A DNA stretch of 64,000 nt, taken from the NCBI RefSeq assembly GCF_002102355.1, contig NZ_LQPT01000016.1, positions 62,001 to 126,000 on the forward strand. The letters are read 5' to 3'. The translations under genes and the position numbers were made by a program. Positions 18,689-29,555 of the stretch are shown piece after piece (the first letter of the stretch is position 1; every line of letters starts with the position of its first letter). Below the pieces are notes generated by a model. It made no database searches. It was not told the origin of the DNA and saw nothing but the letters and a program-made list of their open reading frames with translations. This DNA is from Mycobacterium sherrisii. Its GTDB lineage: Bacteria > Actinomycetota > Actinomycetes > Mycobacteriales > Mycobacteriaceae.

Positions 18689-20007
18689 CCGCCTCGGTCG
18701 TCGTCCGGTTGGTGTCGGCATTGGCGCTCGCTGTCTGGTCGCCCCTGGGAATGCCTTCGGCCCAAGCGGTTTCGCCCCCGGAGATCGATGACCGGATGTT
18801 GCCCAAACCGGCCCGGCCCGCGCCGCCGCGGCCGACGGTGCAGCGCAAGGTGTGCGCGATGCTGATCGGCCCGCCGAGCCCGGGCCCCAAGCAGTTCGCG
18901 AATCTCGACCTGCCCCGCGTCTGGCAGCTGACCCGCGGGGCGGGCCAACGCGTCGCGGTCATCGACACCGGCGTTTCGAAACATCCCCGGCTGCCCGACG
19001 TGGTGCCCGGTGGCGACTACGTGTTCACCGGCGACGGCACCCAGGATTGTGATGCCCACGGAACTCTGGTCGCCGGAATCATCGCCGCGACAACCGGTTC
19101 CGAGGCAGGAGATGCCGCCGGTATAGCGCCCGACGTCACATTGATCAGCATCCGGCAGTCCAGCGCGAAATTCGCTCCGGCAGGCGATGCCTCCCACGCC
19201 GGGATTGGCGACGTGAACACCATGGCGAGCGCGGTCCGCACCGCCGCCGACCTCGGCGCATCGGTGATCAACATCTCGTCGGTGGCGTGTGTGCCGGCGA
19301 CGTCCGCGCTGGACGACCGTGCCCTGGGCGCGGCGCTGGCGTACGCGGTCGACATCAAGAACGCGGTTATCGTTGCGGCAGCGGGAAATACCGGCAGCAC
19401 CGGGCAATGTCCGCCGCAGCGCCCCGACGCGAACTGGCAGACCAGCTCGGTCGCGGTCAGTCCGGCCTGGTACGACGACTACGTGCTGACCGTCGGCTCG
19501 GTGCGCGCCGACGGAACACCGTCGGCCTTCAGCCTGGCGGGCCCGTGGGTCGACGTCGCCGCAATCGGCGAGGCGGTCACTTCGCTGACGTCCACGCCGC
19601 TGTCGGGGACCAGTTACGCCGCACCGGTCGTCAGCGGGCTGGCCGCGCTGATCCGCGCCCGGTTTCCCGCCTTGACGGCACGGCAGGTGATGCAGCGCAT
19701 CGAGGCGACCGCACATCATCCGCCCGCGGGATGGAATCCGTTGGTGGGCAACGGCGCCGTCGACGTCCTCGCCGCCGTGAGCTCCGATTCGGGTTCGCCC
19801 GGCAACATCGCGAAACCACCCCCGGTCCGGGCACCGGCCGCCGCGCCGCCCCAGACCGGATCGAGGCCGGCCGACCTGCGGTCCCGGGACACCGCGCTGC
19901 GCGGCACGGCACTGTGTGTGGTCGCCGCGCTGTGCGTGGTGATCTTCGGGGCGGCCAGACGCCGGCTGGGCTCACCGCAAGCCCGCGAGCACGTCGCGGC
20001 CGACTGA
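18679..20007 (+). CDS. mycP4: ESX-4 mycosin protease MycP4
   Basis: A 442-residue membrane-anchored subtilisin-like protease. The ATG at 18679 gives a signal peptide (LTASVVVRLVSALALAVW...AQA). The catalytic triad is visible: Asp in VAVIDTGVSKHP, His in DAHGTLVAGIIAA and Ser in LSGTSYAAPVVSGLA. A Pro-rich linker and a C-terminal membrane helix (ALCVVAALCVVIFGAA) anchor it on the periplasmic side. Mycosins stabilise and process the type VII complex. The gene overlaps eccD4 by 10 bases and converges on eccB4 with a 36-base overlap at its 3' end. Confidence 0.95.
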   Translation: MGLTASVVVRLVSALALAVWSPLGMPSAQAVSPPEIDDRMLPKPARPAPPRPTVQRKVCAMLIGPPSPGPKQFANLDLPRVWQLTRGAGQRVAVIDTGVSKHPRLPDVVPGGDYVFTGDGTQDCDAHGTLVAGIIAATTGSEAGDAAGIAPDVTLISIRQSSAKFAPAGDASHAGIGDVNTMASAVRTAADLGASVINISSVACVPATSALDDRALGAALAYAVDIKNAVIVAAAGNTGSTGQCPPQRPDANWQTSSVAVSPAWYDDYVLTVGSVRADGTPSAFSLAGPWVDVAAIGEAVTSLTSTPLSGTSYAAPVVSGLAALIRARFPALTARQVMQRIEATAHHPPAGWNPLVGNGAVDVLAAVSSDSGSPGNIAKPPPVRAPAAAPPQTGSRPADLRSRDTALRGTALCVVAALCVVIFGAARRRLGSPQAREHVAAD

Positions 20008-21339
20008 GGCGTTCGCTCGGCTCAGTTCCGGGCCTCCGGGCAACACGGCCAGCATCGGCCAGGGCACCACGGCGGCCTGCGCCGGCAGGCCGAGATCGCG
20101 CGCCGCGTCGTCGTCGGGCACCGCGAACCGGGCACCGGTGTCGGTGACCAGGTATCGGGTCGCGACGGCCCCGCTGCCGCGGACGTAGGCGGTCCGGCCG
20201 GGCGGCAGAAAGACAGCGTCGAGGGCCGGTCCCGTGCCGTCGGCCTGCGCCAGTGTCACCGGCGCCTGGCCGGGCGGCAGCGGCAGGCCGGTGCCGACGA
20301 CGAACACGCGGGTCCCGACGCACACGGTGAAACCGGCGCCGCCCAGGCCGGCGTCGACGACCTGGGGCGCCCGGTCCGGGAACGTCGCCACCGGCAGCGT
20401 GTTCACGATCTGCGCGCCGCGGATCGCATCCGGTGGCACCCGCGCGATCTCCGCGCTGCCCCGCGAGTCGCCGAAGCGCAGCAGATCCGCGGCGACCCGG
20501 CCGACCCGCTGCACCCCGATGCCCAGCACGGCGTAATACTCGTCGCCGTCACCGCGCCCGACGCGCAACACACTGCCGACCGGGAACCCGGGCAGACTCG
20601 CCGCCCGACTGCCCGCGTTCCGAATGCGGGGCGTGGTGATCGGCGCAGCCTCCGGCACCGCGTTCAGCAGGGCCTGCGCGACGGTGATCGGCACTCGCCC
20701 CTCGAGCCGCAAGGCGCGCACCACCGCGGTATCCGCGAGATCCACCACGGCCCGCTGTCCCTGGTAGAGGAGGTAGGCGGGCGGGCCCGCGACCGCCCTG
20801 ACCAGCAGGGCCTCATCCCGGGCCAGCGGCCGGCCCGCCGCTTTCCCGGCCGGCCCGACCACGACCGTCGTGACACCGCCGCTGTCGCAGATCGCCCAGT
20901 CGGCATCGTCGCCCGACAGCGGCGCCCCAAGCAGCGCGGGCGCACCCGGAATTCCCAGCATCGGACCGCGTTTGGTATGTCGGATTGCGGACTCGGGCAC
21001 CGGCAGCGGGTCGGCGTCGGTCTGGGCGATCAACCTTGCCGACGCCAGGTTCAGCACCGGGTGCCAGGTGTCACCGACTCGCACGTACAGCGCTCCGGTG
21101 TGATGGCCCATCACGATCGGGGCCCCATCGAGCCGCGGTTCGGGCTGCACTATGCCGAGCAATGTGCAACCCGCCGCCGCGATGAGCGCGAGGATGCCGC
21201 CGAGCGTCAGCGGAGCCGCACGTGCCCGCAGCGGGTCGCCGGACGCACCCGTCCGCCCGTCGTGCAGCGCGCGTTCGAGCCGTCGTAGCAGAAAGCGATA
21301 TCCGCTGACGTGCGCCCAGGTCGTCGGCTGGTGGGTCAC
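19972..21339 (-). CDS. eccB4: ESX-4 core component EccB4
   Basis: A 455-residue protein with a short cytosolic N-terminus (MTHQPTTWAHVSGYRFLLRR, then RLERAL), one membrane helix (LGGILALIAAAGCTLLGIV, about residues 45-63) and a long periplasmic domain with the repeated beta elements of EccB, for example YVRVGDTWHPVLNLASARLI and GPAYLVxxG-like strands. The conserved periplasmic cysteine pair can be seen as CDSGG and FTVCVGTR. EccB binds nucleotide weakly and forms the periplasmic part of the channel. It is on the opposite strand from mycP4 and overlaps its end. No eccE gene is present, as expected for ESX-4. Confidence 0.94.
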   Translation of the reverse strand: MTHQPTTWAHVSGYRFLLRRLERALHDGRTGASGDPLRARAAPLTLGGILALIAAAGCTLLGIVQPEPRLDGAPIVMGHHTGALYVRVGDTWHPVLNLASARLIAQTDADPLPVPESAIRHTKRGPMLGIPGAPALLGAPLSGDDADWAICDSGGVTTVVVGPAGKAAGRPLARDEALLVRAVAGPPAYLLYQGQRAVVDLADTAVVRALRLEGRVPITVAQALLNAVPEAAPITTPRIRNAGSRAASLPGFPVGSVLRVGRGDGDEYYAVLGIGVQRVGRVAADLLRFGDSRGSAEIARVPPDAIRGAQIVNTLPVATFPDRAPQVVDAGLGGAGFTVCVGTRVFVVGTGLPLPPGQAPVTLAQADGTGPALDAVFLPPGRTAYVRGSGAVATRYLVTDTGARFAVPDDDAARDLGLPAQAAVVPWPMLAVLPGGPELSRANASVGRDVLAGLR

Positions 21340-21433
21340 TGACCTCCCTCCGATTCGCCACGCTAAAGCGCACGGCGACGGGCGCGTCGCCGGTTATCCA
21401 CAGCGCGCAGGTTTGGCCAGGTCACAATTTGGG

Positions 21434-21439
21434 TAGCAT
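21434..21439 (+). promoter_or_regulatory. -10 box of leaderless cutinase 1
   Basis: TAGCAT, a TANNNT match, ends exactly six bases before the GTG start at 21446. The same spacing is seen for the next two cutinase genes. Transcription from this box would begin at the start codon, so a leaderless mRNA is expected. Confidence 0.6.
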
Positions 21440-21445
21440 TGGCGG

Positions 21446-22300
21446 GTGATTTGTCCCCGCACCCTGGCTGGCGGCGCCGCCGCCCTGGTCATGGCCGCGG
21501 GCCTGCTCGCCACGCCGAGTGCGTCCCCGGTCGCGCACGCCTTCGACTGCCCCGACGTCGAGGTCATCTTTGCCCGTGGCACCAACGAGCCACCCGGTCT
21601 GGGCCGGGTCGGTGACGCGTTCGTCGACTCGCTGCGCCAGCAGACCGGGCTGAACATCCTGCCTTACGGCGTGAACTATGCCGCCAGCAAGCTGCAGCTG
21701 CATGGCGGAGACGGCGCCAACGACACCATCGACCGCGTCAAGAAGAGCGTCGAAACGTGCCCCAACACCAAGATCGTGCTGGGCGGCTACTCGCAGGGCG
21801 CCTCGGTGATGGACATCGTGGCCGGTGTCCCGATCGGCGGCATCACCTGGGGCAACAGTTTGCCCGCGCAGTATGCCAACAACATCGCCGCGGTCGCCAC
21901 CTTCGGTGACGTGGCCGACCGCGCGGGCGGCACCCTGCCCAGCCAGAGCGCGCTGCTGGGCTCCAAGGCCATCGACCTGTGCAACCCCAACGACCCGATC
22001 TGCCACGCCGGTCCCGGCAACGAGTGGAGCGGGCACACCGAGGGCTACGTCCCCGTCTACACCACCCAGGCCGCCGCGTTCGTCGCCGCCCGACTGCTCG
22101 GCACCGGACAGTCGGTGCCCGGGAGCGGACCGCAGGCTCCCGGCTACGGCTCGCCGAGCCCCGGCCAAGCGCCCGGCCCCGTGTTGCAGAATCCGCAGTC
22201 ACCCGGTCCGCTGACGCCGAGCTACGTCCCCCCCACACCCGCGCCGTCGGTCCCCGGTCCGAGCGGACCGCAGACCGACGTGGTTGCCGCCGTTCACTAG
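21446..22300 (+). CDS. secreted cutinase/esterase with Pro-rich tail (Cut3-like)
   Basis: A 284-residue secreted serine esterase of the cutinase family, the positional equivalent of M. tuberculosis cut3 (Rv3451). A signal peptide with Ala-rich core ends near AHAFDCPD. The nucleophile elbow is [11 protein letters not shown]; Asp is in CNPNDPICH and His in [10 protein letters not shown], so the triad is complete, with the usual conserved cysteines. From about residue 215 the protein is a Pro/Gly/Ser-rich tail ([10 protein letters not shown] and similar), absent from the two neighbours and perhaps a cell-wall spacer. Substrates are likely lipid esters; the exact one is unknown. Confidence 0.88.
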   Translation: MICPRTLAGGAAALVMAAGLLATPSASPVAHAFDCPDVEVIFARGTNEPPGLGRVGDAFVDSLRQQTGLNILPYGVNYAASKLQLHGGDGANDTIDRVKKSVETCPNTKIVLGGYSQGASVMDIVAGVPIGGITWGNSLPAQYANNIAAVATFGDVADRAGGTLPSQSALLGSKAIDLCNPNDPICHAGPGNEWSGHTEGYVPVYTTQAAAFVAARLLGTGQSVPGSGPQAPGYGSPSPGQAPGPVLQNPQSPGPLTPSYVPPTPAPSVPGPSGPQTDVVAAVH

Positions 22301-22318
22301 TCCACCATCGATAACCCG

Positions 22319-22324
22319 TACCAT
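22319..22324 (+). promoter_or_regulatory. -10 box of leaderless cutinase 2
   Basis: TACCAT ends six bases before the ATG at 22331. A possible -35-region string, CCGTTCACTA, lies about 20 bases further upstream over the end of the previous gene, and the same string occurs before cutinase 3. Confidence 0.6.
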
Positions 22325-22330
22325 CGCGGC

Positions 22331-22993
22331 ATGAGCCATGCCGTGAAAAGATCACGGGCGCATAACTTTTCCCTTTTGGCGGCTGCCGCAGTGCTCGCGG
22401 CGGCCGCGATGCTGTTCGGCGCCCCGGCCATCCCGCGCGCCGTGGCGGCTTGCCCGGGCGTCGAGGTGGTGTTTGCCCGCGGCACCAATGAACCGCCCGG
22501 GGTGGGGAAGGTCGGTGGGGCCTTCATCGACGCCCTGCGCCGCCAGACGCGCCGCAGCGTGGGGGCCTACGGGGTCAACTACCCCGCCGACGACGACTTC
22601 CTGGCCGCCGCGGACGGGGCGAACGACGCCAGCGCTCATGTCCAGCACATGGCCGGCGACTGCCCCGGCACCAAGCTGGTGCTCGGTGGCTACTCCCAGG
22701 GCGCCGCCGTCGTCGACATCGTCACCGCCGCACCGATTTCCGCCCTGGGCTTCCGTCAGCCGCTGCCGGCCTCGGCCGCCGATCACGTCGCCGCGGTCGC
22801 CCTGTTCGGGAACCCGTCGGGACGGGCCGGCGGTCTGATGAGTGCGATCAGCCCCGGTTTCGGCGGCAAGATCATTGACCTGTGCAACCGCGGCGACCCG
22901 ATCTGCTCGGCCGGCAACTCCTGGCAGGCCCACCTGAGCTACGTTCCCGGATTGACCAATCAGGCAGCACATTTCGTCGCCGGCAAGATTTAG
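22331..22993 (+). CDS. secreted cutinase (Cut4-like)
   Basis: A 220-residue cutinase following cutinase 1 by 30 bases; it corresponds in position to Rv3452 (cut4). The signal peptide runs to about residue 36 (AIPRAVAA|CPG). The triad is Ser in GGYSQGAAVVD, Asp in CNRGDPICS and His in WQAHLSYVPG. Family blocks [14 protein letters not shown] and YGVNYPA are present. There is no Pro-rich tail. Expressed probably from its own leaderless promoter. Confidence 0.88.
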   Translation: MSHAVKRSRAHNFSLLAAAAVLAAAAMLFGAPAIPRAVAACPGVEVVFARGTNEPPGVGKVGGAFIDALRRQTRRSVGAYGVNYPADDDFLAAADGANDASAHVQHMAGDCPGTKLVLGGYSQGAAVVDIVTAAPISALGFRQPLPASAADHVAAVALFGNPSGRAGGLMSAISPGFGGKIIDLCNRGDPICSAGNSWQAHLSYVPGLTNQAAHFVAGKI

Positions 22994-23065
22994 CCGCGCA
23001 ACCGTTCGGTCACACTGGCGTCGCGGAGTGGTCACAGCCGTTCACTAATGTTCCGGGAAGATGCG

Positions 23066-23071
23066 TACCAT
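23066..23071 (+). promoter_or_regulatory. -10 box of leaderless cutinase 3
   Basis: TACCAT ends six bases before the ATG at 23078. The surrounding bases (CGTACCATCG) are the same as at cutinase 2, and CCGTTCACTA lies 19-20 bases upstream as well. Confidence 0.6.
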
Positions 23072-23077
23072 CGGCTC

Positions 23078-23719
23078 ATGGGGGTTAGTCCGTACGGTAA
23101 GGCCTTGCTCGCCGCGTTGATCATCGGTTCCGCGGTCGTCTCGATTCCGGTGGCATCGGCGAAACCGGCGTGTCCGGGCGCCGAGGTGGTGTTCGCTCGC
23201 GGCCGCGAAGAACCGCCCGGCGCCGGCCTGGTCGGGGACGCCTTCGCGAACTCACTGCGCAGCAAGACGCAGCTGCCGCTGGGCGTGTACGGGGTCAACT
23301 ACCCCGCCGATGTCGATCCGGCCAAGGGCGCCAACGACATGAGCGCCCACGTGCAATACATGGCGAAGCATTGCCCGGACACCCGTGAGGTGCTGGGCGG
23401 CTATTCGCTGGGAGCCGTGGCCGCCGACCTGGTAGTCGCGGTCACCCAGCCGTCCTTCGGGTTCAAGAATCCGCTGCCGCCTGGGGTGGACCAACACGTC
23501 GCGGCGGTCGCGCTGTTCGGCAACGGCACCCAGCGCGTGCTGGGCCCGGTTCCCAGCTTCAGTCCCGCCTTCGCCGGAAAGACGATCGAGGAGTGCGCGC
23601 CGGGCGACCCGATCTGTTCGGGCACCGGCAAGGCGGTGTGGGCCTCGCATCTGCAGCCGTCCTACATCGACTCCGGGTTGGTGGATCAGGCCGCCGCCTT
23701 CGCGGCCAGCAAACTCTAG
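23078..23719 (+). CDS. secreted cutinase family esterase, third tandem copy
   Basis: A 213-residue cutinase. The ATG at 23078 is preferred over 23048 because it sits six bases after a -10 box and gives a clean signal peptide (MGVSPYGKALLAALIIG...SAKPACPG). The elbow is GGYSLGAVAAD, with Leu where the neighbours have Gln; Asp is in CAPGDPICS and His in WASHLQPSYI, so the triad is intact. A second difference is GREEPPG where the others have GTNEPPG. M. tuberculosis has only two cutinases at this place, so this is an extra or retained copy. Substrate unknown. Confidence 0.86.
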   Translation: MGVSPYGKALLAALIIGSAVVSIPVASAKPACPGAEVVFARGREEPPGAGLVGDAFANSLRSKTQLPLGVYGVNYPADVDPAKGANDMSAHVQYMAKHCPDTREVLGGYSLGAVAADLVVAVTQPSFGFKNPLPPGVDQHVAAVALFGNGTQRVLGPVPSFSPAFAGKTIEECAPGDPICSGTGKAVWASHLQPSYIDSGLVDQAAAFAASKL

Positions 23720-23797
23720 GCCGGAATCCACTCGCGCACAGGCAATTCCCAGGTTCCCCGAGTGGCGGGGTTCCCGGCGCCACCGGACACTTTATAG

Positions 23798-25432
23798 GTG
23801 ACGACTACCGTCGGGACCGACGTCGACAAATCGCCGGCCGCCCGGGAAACGCTCGAAGATTACACCCTGCGCTTTGCTCCCCGTAGTTACCGGCGATGGT
23901 CCACCGCGGTGGTGGGGATCTCCGCACTCGGCGGCATCGCATATTTGGCCGACTTCGCGATCGGCGCCAACCTCGGCATCAGCTACGGAACCGCCAACGC
24001 GCTGTGCGGCATTGGAATCTTCGCCGCGGTCATCGTCACGACCGGGCTGCCGGTGGCCTACTACGCCGCGCGCTACAACATCGACCTGGACCTGATCACC
24101 CGGGGCAGCGGTTTCGGCTACTACGGCTCGGTGGTGACCAACGTGATCTTTGCGACGTTCACGTTCATCTTCTTCGCGCTCGAGGGTTCAATCATGGCGC
24201 AGGGTCTGCGGCTGGGCCTGCACATCCCGTTGTGGCTCGGTTACGCCTGCTCCACGCTCATCATTTTTCCGCTGGTGATCTACGGCATGAAAGTGCTGTC
24301 CCAGCTTCAGCTTTGGACCACCCCGCTGTGGCTGCTGCTGATGGTCGCGCCGTTCATCTATCTGGTGACCAGCCATCCCGAATCGGTCGGCGAGTTCTTC
24401 TCCTACACCGGCAAACAGGGCCACGGCGGCGTGCAGGTCGGCCCGGCACTGATGGCCGCGGGGGTGTGCCTGTCGCTGATCGCCCAGATCGCCGAGCAGA
24501 TCGACTATTTGCGGTTCATGCCGCCCCGCACGCCGCAGAACGCGCGCAGCTGGTGGACCTGGCTGCTGCTGGCCGGCCCCGGCTGGGTGATCTTCGGCGC
24601 GATCAAACAGATCGTCGGGCTGTTTTTGGCCGTGTACTTGATCTTTCACCTGGCCGGTTCGCTGTCGATCGTCAATCAGCCGGTGCATCAATTCAAGGAG
24701 ATCTACGCCAACTTCATGCCGGGTTGGCTCGCGCTGACGCTCGCCGTGGTCCTGGTGGTGCTCAGCCAGGTGAAAATCAATGTGACCAACGCCTATTCCG
24801 GTTCACTGGCCTGGACGAATTCGTTCACCCGTGTCACCAAGACCTACCCGGGACGCGTTGTCTTCCTCGCCGTCAACCTGACGATTGCGTTGATCCTGAT
24901 GGAAGCCAACATGTTTGACTTCCTCAACACCATCCTGGGTTTCTACGCCAACTGCGGCATGGCGTGGGTAGTGTCGGTGGCCTCCGACATCGTGTTCAAC
25001 AAGTACCTGCTGGGGTTGTCACCCAAGGCGCCGGAATTCCGGCGCGGCATGTTGTACGCGATCAACCCGGTAGGCTTCGGCTCGATGCTGTTGGCCGCCG
25101 GCCTGTCGATCCTGGCGTTTTTCGGCGCCCTGGGCGAGCCGTTGCGGCCCTACTCGCCGCTGGTGGCCATCGTCGTCGCGCTGGTGATGCCGCCCGTCCT
25201 CGCGATCGCGACCCAGGGTAAGTACTATCTGCGGCGCACCCACGACGGCATCGAACTACCCATGTACGACGAGCACGGCAACCCCTCCGCCGACGAATTA
25301 CTTTGCCACGTCTGCAATCACACGTTCGAGCGCCCTGACATGCTGACCTGTCCCACCCACGGCGCCCACGTCTGTTCGCTGTGCGTGTCCACCGACAAGC
25401 GCGCCGAACACCTGCTGGATGCCCAGCCTTAA
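23798..25432 (+). CDS. NCS1-like permease with C-terminal cysteine-rich tail
   Basis: A 544-residue membrane protein starting with GTG. About twelve membrane segments span residues 35-475, and the spacing and motifs (ARYNIDLDLITRGSGFGYYG, SIVNQPVHQFKEIY) resemble the nucleobase-cation-symport-1 purine/cytosine permease family. The last 65 residues are hydrophilic and carry CHVCNHTFERPDMLTCPTHG followed by AHVCSLCVSTDKRAEH: two CxxC pairs plus Cys and His residues that could hold one or two zinc ions, as in a treble-clef or RING-like finger. Such a tail is unusual for a simple transporter and suggests sensing or partner binding on the cytosolic side. Substrate unknown. Confidence 0.72.
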   Translation: MTTTVGTDVDKSPAARETLEDYTLRFAPRSYRRWSTAVVGISALGGIAYLADFAIGANLGISYGTANALCGIGIFAAVIVTTGLPVAYYAARYNIDLDLITRGSGFGYYGSVVTNVIFATFTFIFFALEGSIMAQGLRLGLHIPLWLGYACSTLIIFPLVIYGMKVLSQLQLWTTPLWLLLMVAPFIYLVTSHPESVGEFFSYTGKQGHGGVQVGPALMAAGVCLSLIAQIAEQIDYLRFMPPRTPQNARSWWTWLLLAGPGWVIFGAIKQIVGLFLAVYLIFHLAGSLSIVNQPVHQFKEIYANFMPGWLALTLAVVLVVLSQVKINVTNAYSGSLAWTNSFTRVTKTYPGRVVFLAVNLTIALILMEANMFDFLNTILGFYANCGMAWVVSVASDIVFNKYLLGLSPKAPEFRRGMLYAINPVGFGSMLLAAGLSILAFFGALGEPLRPYSPLVAIVVALVMPPVLAIATQGKYYLRRTHDGIELPMYDEHGNPSADELLCHVCNHTFERPDMLTCPTHGAHVCSLCVSTDKRAEHLLDAQP

Positions 25433-25488
25433 CGCGAGACTTAAGCCATTGCGATGCCCCACGGCGTGTCGTGTGCGAGGTTTAAGTG

Positions 25489-25515
25489 TCGCGGCAGTGC
25501 GGATCGCGGCAGTGC
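25489..25515. repeat. short tandem repeat, period 15
   Basis: TCGCGGCAGTGC occurs at 25489-25500 and again at 25504-25515, directly after the truA stop (minus strand) and in the gap between the convergent permease and truA genes. Probably a chance or slippage repeat. Confidence 0.4.
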
Positions 25516-25521
25516 CGGTCG

Positions 25522-26382
25522 CTAGCGGGTGCGCAGGTCGCGGGTGACCAAAGTGCGCGACGCCAGCTCGTCGTCGGGCGGATAGTCGACGCCCACCAAC
25601 GTCAAGCCCTGCGCCGGGGCGGCCGCAAAGTCACTGGATCGTGCTGGCGCGTCGAGCAATTCACGACACCACTGCCGGGTGCGGCGATGTTCGCCGACGG
25701 CGAGCAGCGCCCCGACCAGAGAGCGCACCATCTGCCAGCAGAACGCGTCGGCGGTGACGTGCGCGGTGATCAGATGCCCCTCTCGGGACCACTGGAGCCG
25801 CTGCAAATCGCGAATCGTGGTACCCCCGGGCCGATGCCGGCAGAAGGCCGCGAAGTCGTGCAGTCCGACGAGGTCCTGTGCGGCGGCGTCCATCGCGTCG
25901 ACGTCGAGGTCTCGCGGCCACGCGGTGATGTAGCGTGCCCGGTGCGGCTCCACACCGTAGGGCGCCGTCGACAACCGGTACTCGTAGTGGCGCCGCAGCG
26001 CCGAGAACCGGGCATCGAAACCCGCTGGGGCGCGGCAGATTTCCAACACCCGGACATCCGTGGGCAAAAAGCGGCCCAGCCGGCGCAGCAGCGGCAGGAA
26101 TTCTGGATCACCGGGCCGCGGCGAGCGCGGGCAGGCGTTCGGCAAGGCGGTGCCCGGCACATCGACATGGGCCACCTGACCGGTGGCATGCACTCCGGTG
26201 TCGGTGCGCCCGGCGGCCCACACCTTGACCGGCGTGCGAAAGACCGTCGTCAGCGCGTCGTCGATAACACCGGCGACGGTGCGCTGGCCGGCCTGCGTTG
26301 CCCAGCCCGCGAAATCGGTTCCGTCGTAGGCGATATCGAGCCTGAGACGGACGTCTTCGCTACTTGTCGTCTGACTCGTCAC
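25522..26382 (-). CDS. truA: tRNA pseudouridine(38-40) synthase
   Basis: TruA makes pseudouridine in the anticodon arm. The 286-residue protein has [18 protein letters not shown] at the start and the catalytic aspartate in [19 protein letters not shown], followed by YRLSTAPY and [14 protein letters not shown]. It overlaps the end of rplQ by 23 bases and is the last gene of the alpha ribosomal operon. Confidence 0.95.
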   Translation of the reverse strand: MTSQTTSSEDVRLRLDIAYDGTDFAGWATQAGQRTVAGVIDDALTTVFRTPVKVWAAGRTDTGVHATGQVAHVDVPGTALPNACPRSPRPGDPEFLPLLRRLGRFLPTDVRVLEICRAPAGFDARFSALRRHYEYRLSTAPYGVEPHRARYITAWPRDLDVDAMDAAAQDLVGLHDFAAFCRHRPGGTTIRDLQRLQWSREGHLITAHVTADAFCWQMVRSLVGALLAVGEHRRTRQWCRELLDAPARSSDFAAAPAQGLTLVGVDYPPDDELASRTLVTRDLRTR

Positions 26383-26944
26383 CCTCGTCGGCGACCTGCG
26401 CCTCCGGCTCCGTGGCCCCGGTCTCGGTCTCCTCGGCGTCGGCGGGCACGGCTTCGTCGGCCGTCGGGCCCTCGGCCGCCTCCGGCTCGACCGCGGCCTG
26501 CGGAGCGGCCGCGGCGGCGACCGGCGCGTCGGCGGTCTTCTTGGACGCCTTGACCCGCCGCGCCCGATCGGCCTCCGATGTCACGGTCTTCTCCTGCACC
26601 AGCTCGATCACGGCCATCGGGGCGTTGTCGCCCTTACGCGGCTCGACCTTGATGATGCGGGTGTAGCCGCCCGCGCGATCGGCGAAGAACGGCCCGATCT
26701 CAGCGAACAGGGTATGCACCACATCCTTGTCGCGGATCTTCTTCATGACCTCGCGACGGTTGTGCAGCGTGCCCTTCTTGGCGTGGGTGATCAGCTTCTC
26801 CGCGTACGGCCGCAATGCCCTCGCCTTGGGTTCGGTCGTCTTGATTCGGCCGTGCTCGAACAACGAGGTGGCCAGGTTCGCCAGTAGCGCCTTCTGGTGT
26901 GACGACGACCCGCCGAGGCGAGGGCCCTTGGTGGGCTTGGGCAT
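26360..26944 (-). CDS. rplQ: 50S ribosomal protein L17
   Basis: The first 115 residues are a standard L17 ([58 protein letters not shown]). A low-complexity tail of about 75 residues follows, Ala-rich and then strongly acidic, ending EGDESDDK. Such tails are common in actinobacterial L17; this one makes the protein 194 residues. It lies 68 bases after rpoA. Confidence 0.96.
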   Translation of the reverse strand: MPKPTKGPRLGGSSSHQKALLANLATSLFEHGRIKTTEPKARALRPYAEKLITHAKKGTLHNRREVMKKIRDKDVVHTLFAEIGPFFADRAGGYTRIIKVEPRKGDNAPMAVIELVQEKTVTSEADRARRVKASKKTADAPVAAAAAPQAAVEPEAAEGPTADEAVPADAEETETGATEPEAQVADEGDESDDK

Positions 26945-27012
26945 TGCGACTGTCTCCTATTTAGCGGCCGACCCCCGTATCAGGTAGGGCCGGGACGGAT
27001 TGCGTTGTTGTG

Positions 27013-28086
<1,074 letters not shown>

Positions 28087-28138
28087 CTATTTGATGCCGT
28101 TAGGTTTCCGCGCCGGCGGCTGCCGGTCCGGAAGTCTG

Positions 28139-28744
28139 TTACTTCGAGTAGTACTCGACGATCAGCTGCTCGGTGAGCGGGACGTCGATCTGCGCGCGTT
28201 CGGGCAGCTGGTGGATCAGGATGCGCTGCCGCTCCCCCACCACCTGCAGCCAGCTCGGAACCGGGCGGTCGCCTGCGGTCTCCCGCGCGATCTGGAACGG
28301 CACCGTGTTCAGCGAGTTGTCGCGCACATCGATGATGTCGTACTGCGAGACCCGGTAGCTGGGCACGTCGACGCGCACGCCGTTGACGGTGAAGTGCCCG
28401 TGCGTGACCAGCTGGCGAGCCATCCGGCGGGTGCGCGCCAGTCCGGCGCGGTACACGACGTTGTCCAGCCGGCTTTCCAGGATGCGCAGCAGCTCCTCAC
28501 CGGTTTTGCCGGGTTGGCGCACCGCCTCCTCGTAGTAGCGGCGGAACTGCTTTTCCATCACGCCGTAGGTGAAGCGTGCCTTCTGCTTCTCCTGCAGCTG
28601 CAGGAGATATTCGCTTTCCTTGATCCGGGCGCGGCCGTGCTGCCCGGGCGGGTACGGGCGCTTCTCGAACGCCTGGTCGCCGCCGACGAGGTCGGTGCGC
28701 AGCCGGCGCGACTTGCGCGTGATGGGTCCGGTGTAACGAGCCAT
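28139..28744 (-). CDS. rpsD: 30S ribosomal protein S4
   Basis: A 201-residue S4: MARYTGPITRKSRRL, KQKARFTYGVMEKQFRRYY, then the S4 RNA-binding domain ESRLDNVVYRAGLARTRRMA. No zinc-binding cysteines near the N-terminus (C-minus form). S4 nucleates 30S assembly and usually represses its own operon in other bacteria. It is 10 bases after rpsK. Confidence 0.98.
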   Translation of the reverse strand: MARYTGPITRKSRRLRTDLVGGDQAFEKRPYPPGQHGRARIKESEYLLQLQEKQKARFTYGVMEKQFRRYYEEAVRQPGKTGEELLRILESRLDNVVYRAGLARTRRMARQLVTHGHFTVNGVRVDVPSYRVSQYDIIDVRDNSLNTVPFQIARETAGDRPVPSWLQVVGERQRILIHQLPERAQIDVPLTEQLIVEYYSK

Positions 28745-28754
28745 GTCTTCCTAC

Positions 28755-29174
<420 letters not shown>

Positions 29175-29180
29175 GGGCGG

Positions 29181-29555
29181 TTACCTGGCCTTCTTCTTGC
29201 CGGCGATGGTGCGCTTGGGGCCCTTGCGGGTGCGCGCGTTGGTCTTGGTGCGCTGGCCGCGCACCGGCAGGCCGCGGCGGTGCCGCATGCCCTGGTAGCA
29301 GCCGATCTCGATCTTGCGGCGGATGTCGGCCTGGACCTCGCGGCGCAGGTCGCCCTCGACCTTGAGGTTGGCTTCGATGTAGTCGCGCAGATGGGTCAGC
29401 TGGTCGTCGGTCAGATCCCTGGTGCGCAGGTCCTTGTCGATCCCGGTCGCTGCGAGAATCTCGTTCGAACGGGTCCGGCCGACGCCGAAGATGTAGGTCA
29501 GCGCGATCTCCATCCGCTTGTCACGCGGCAGATCGACGCCTACTAGTCGAGCCAT
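29181..29555 (-). CDS. rpsM: 30S ribosomal protein S13
   Basis: A 124-residue S13 starting [18 protein letters not shown] with the helix-two-turn-helix region [15 protein letters not shown] and the C-terminal [18 protein letters not shown]. It contacts tRNA and the S19 protein in the 30S head. A 164-base gap separates it from rpmJ. Confidence 0.98.
   Translation of the reverse strand: MARLVGVDLPRDKRMEIALTYIFGVGRTRSNEILAATGIDKDLRTRDLTDDQLTHLRDYIEANLKVEGDLRREVQADIRRKIEIGCYQGMRHRRGLPVRGQRTKTNARTRKGPKRTIAGKKKAR

Noticed and set aside
25489-25515. Tandem 12-base repeat as a regulatory iteron
   Set aside because: Only two copies, placed between the ends of convergent genes, where a promoter or operator is not expected.
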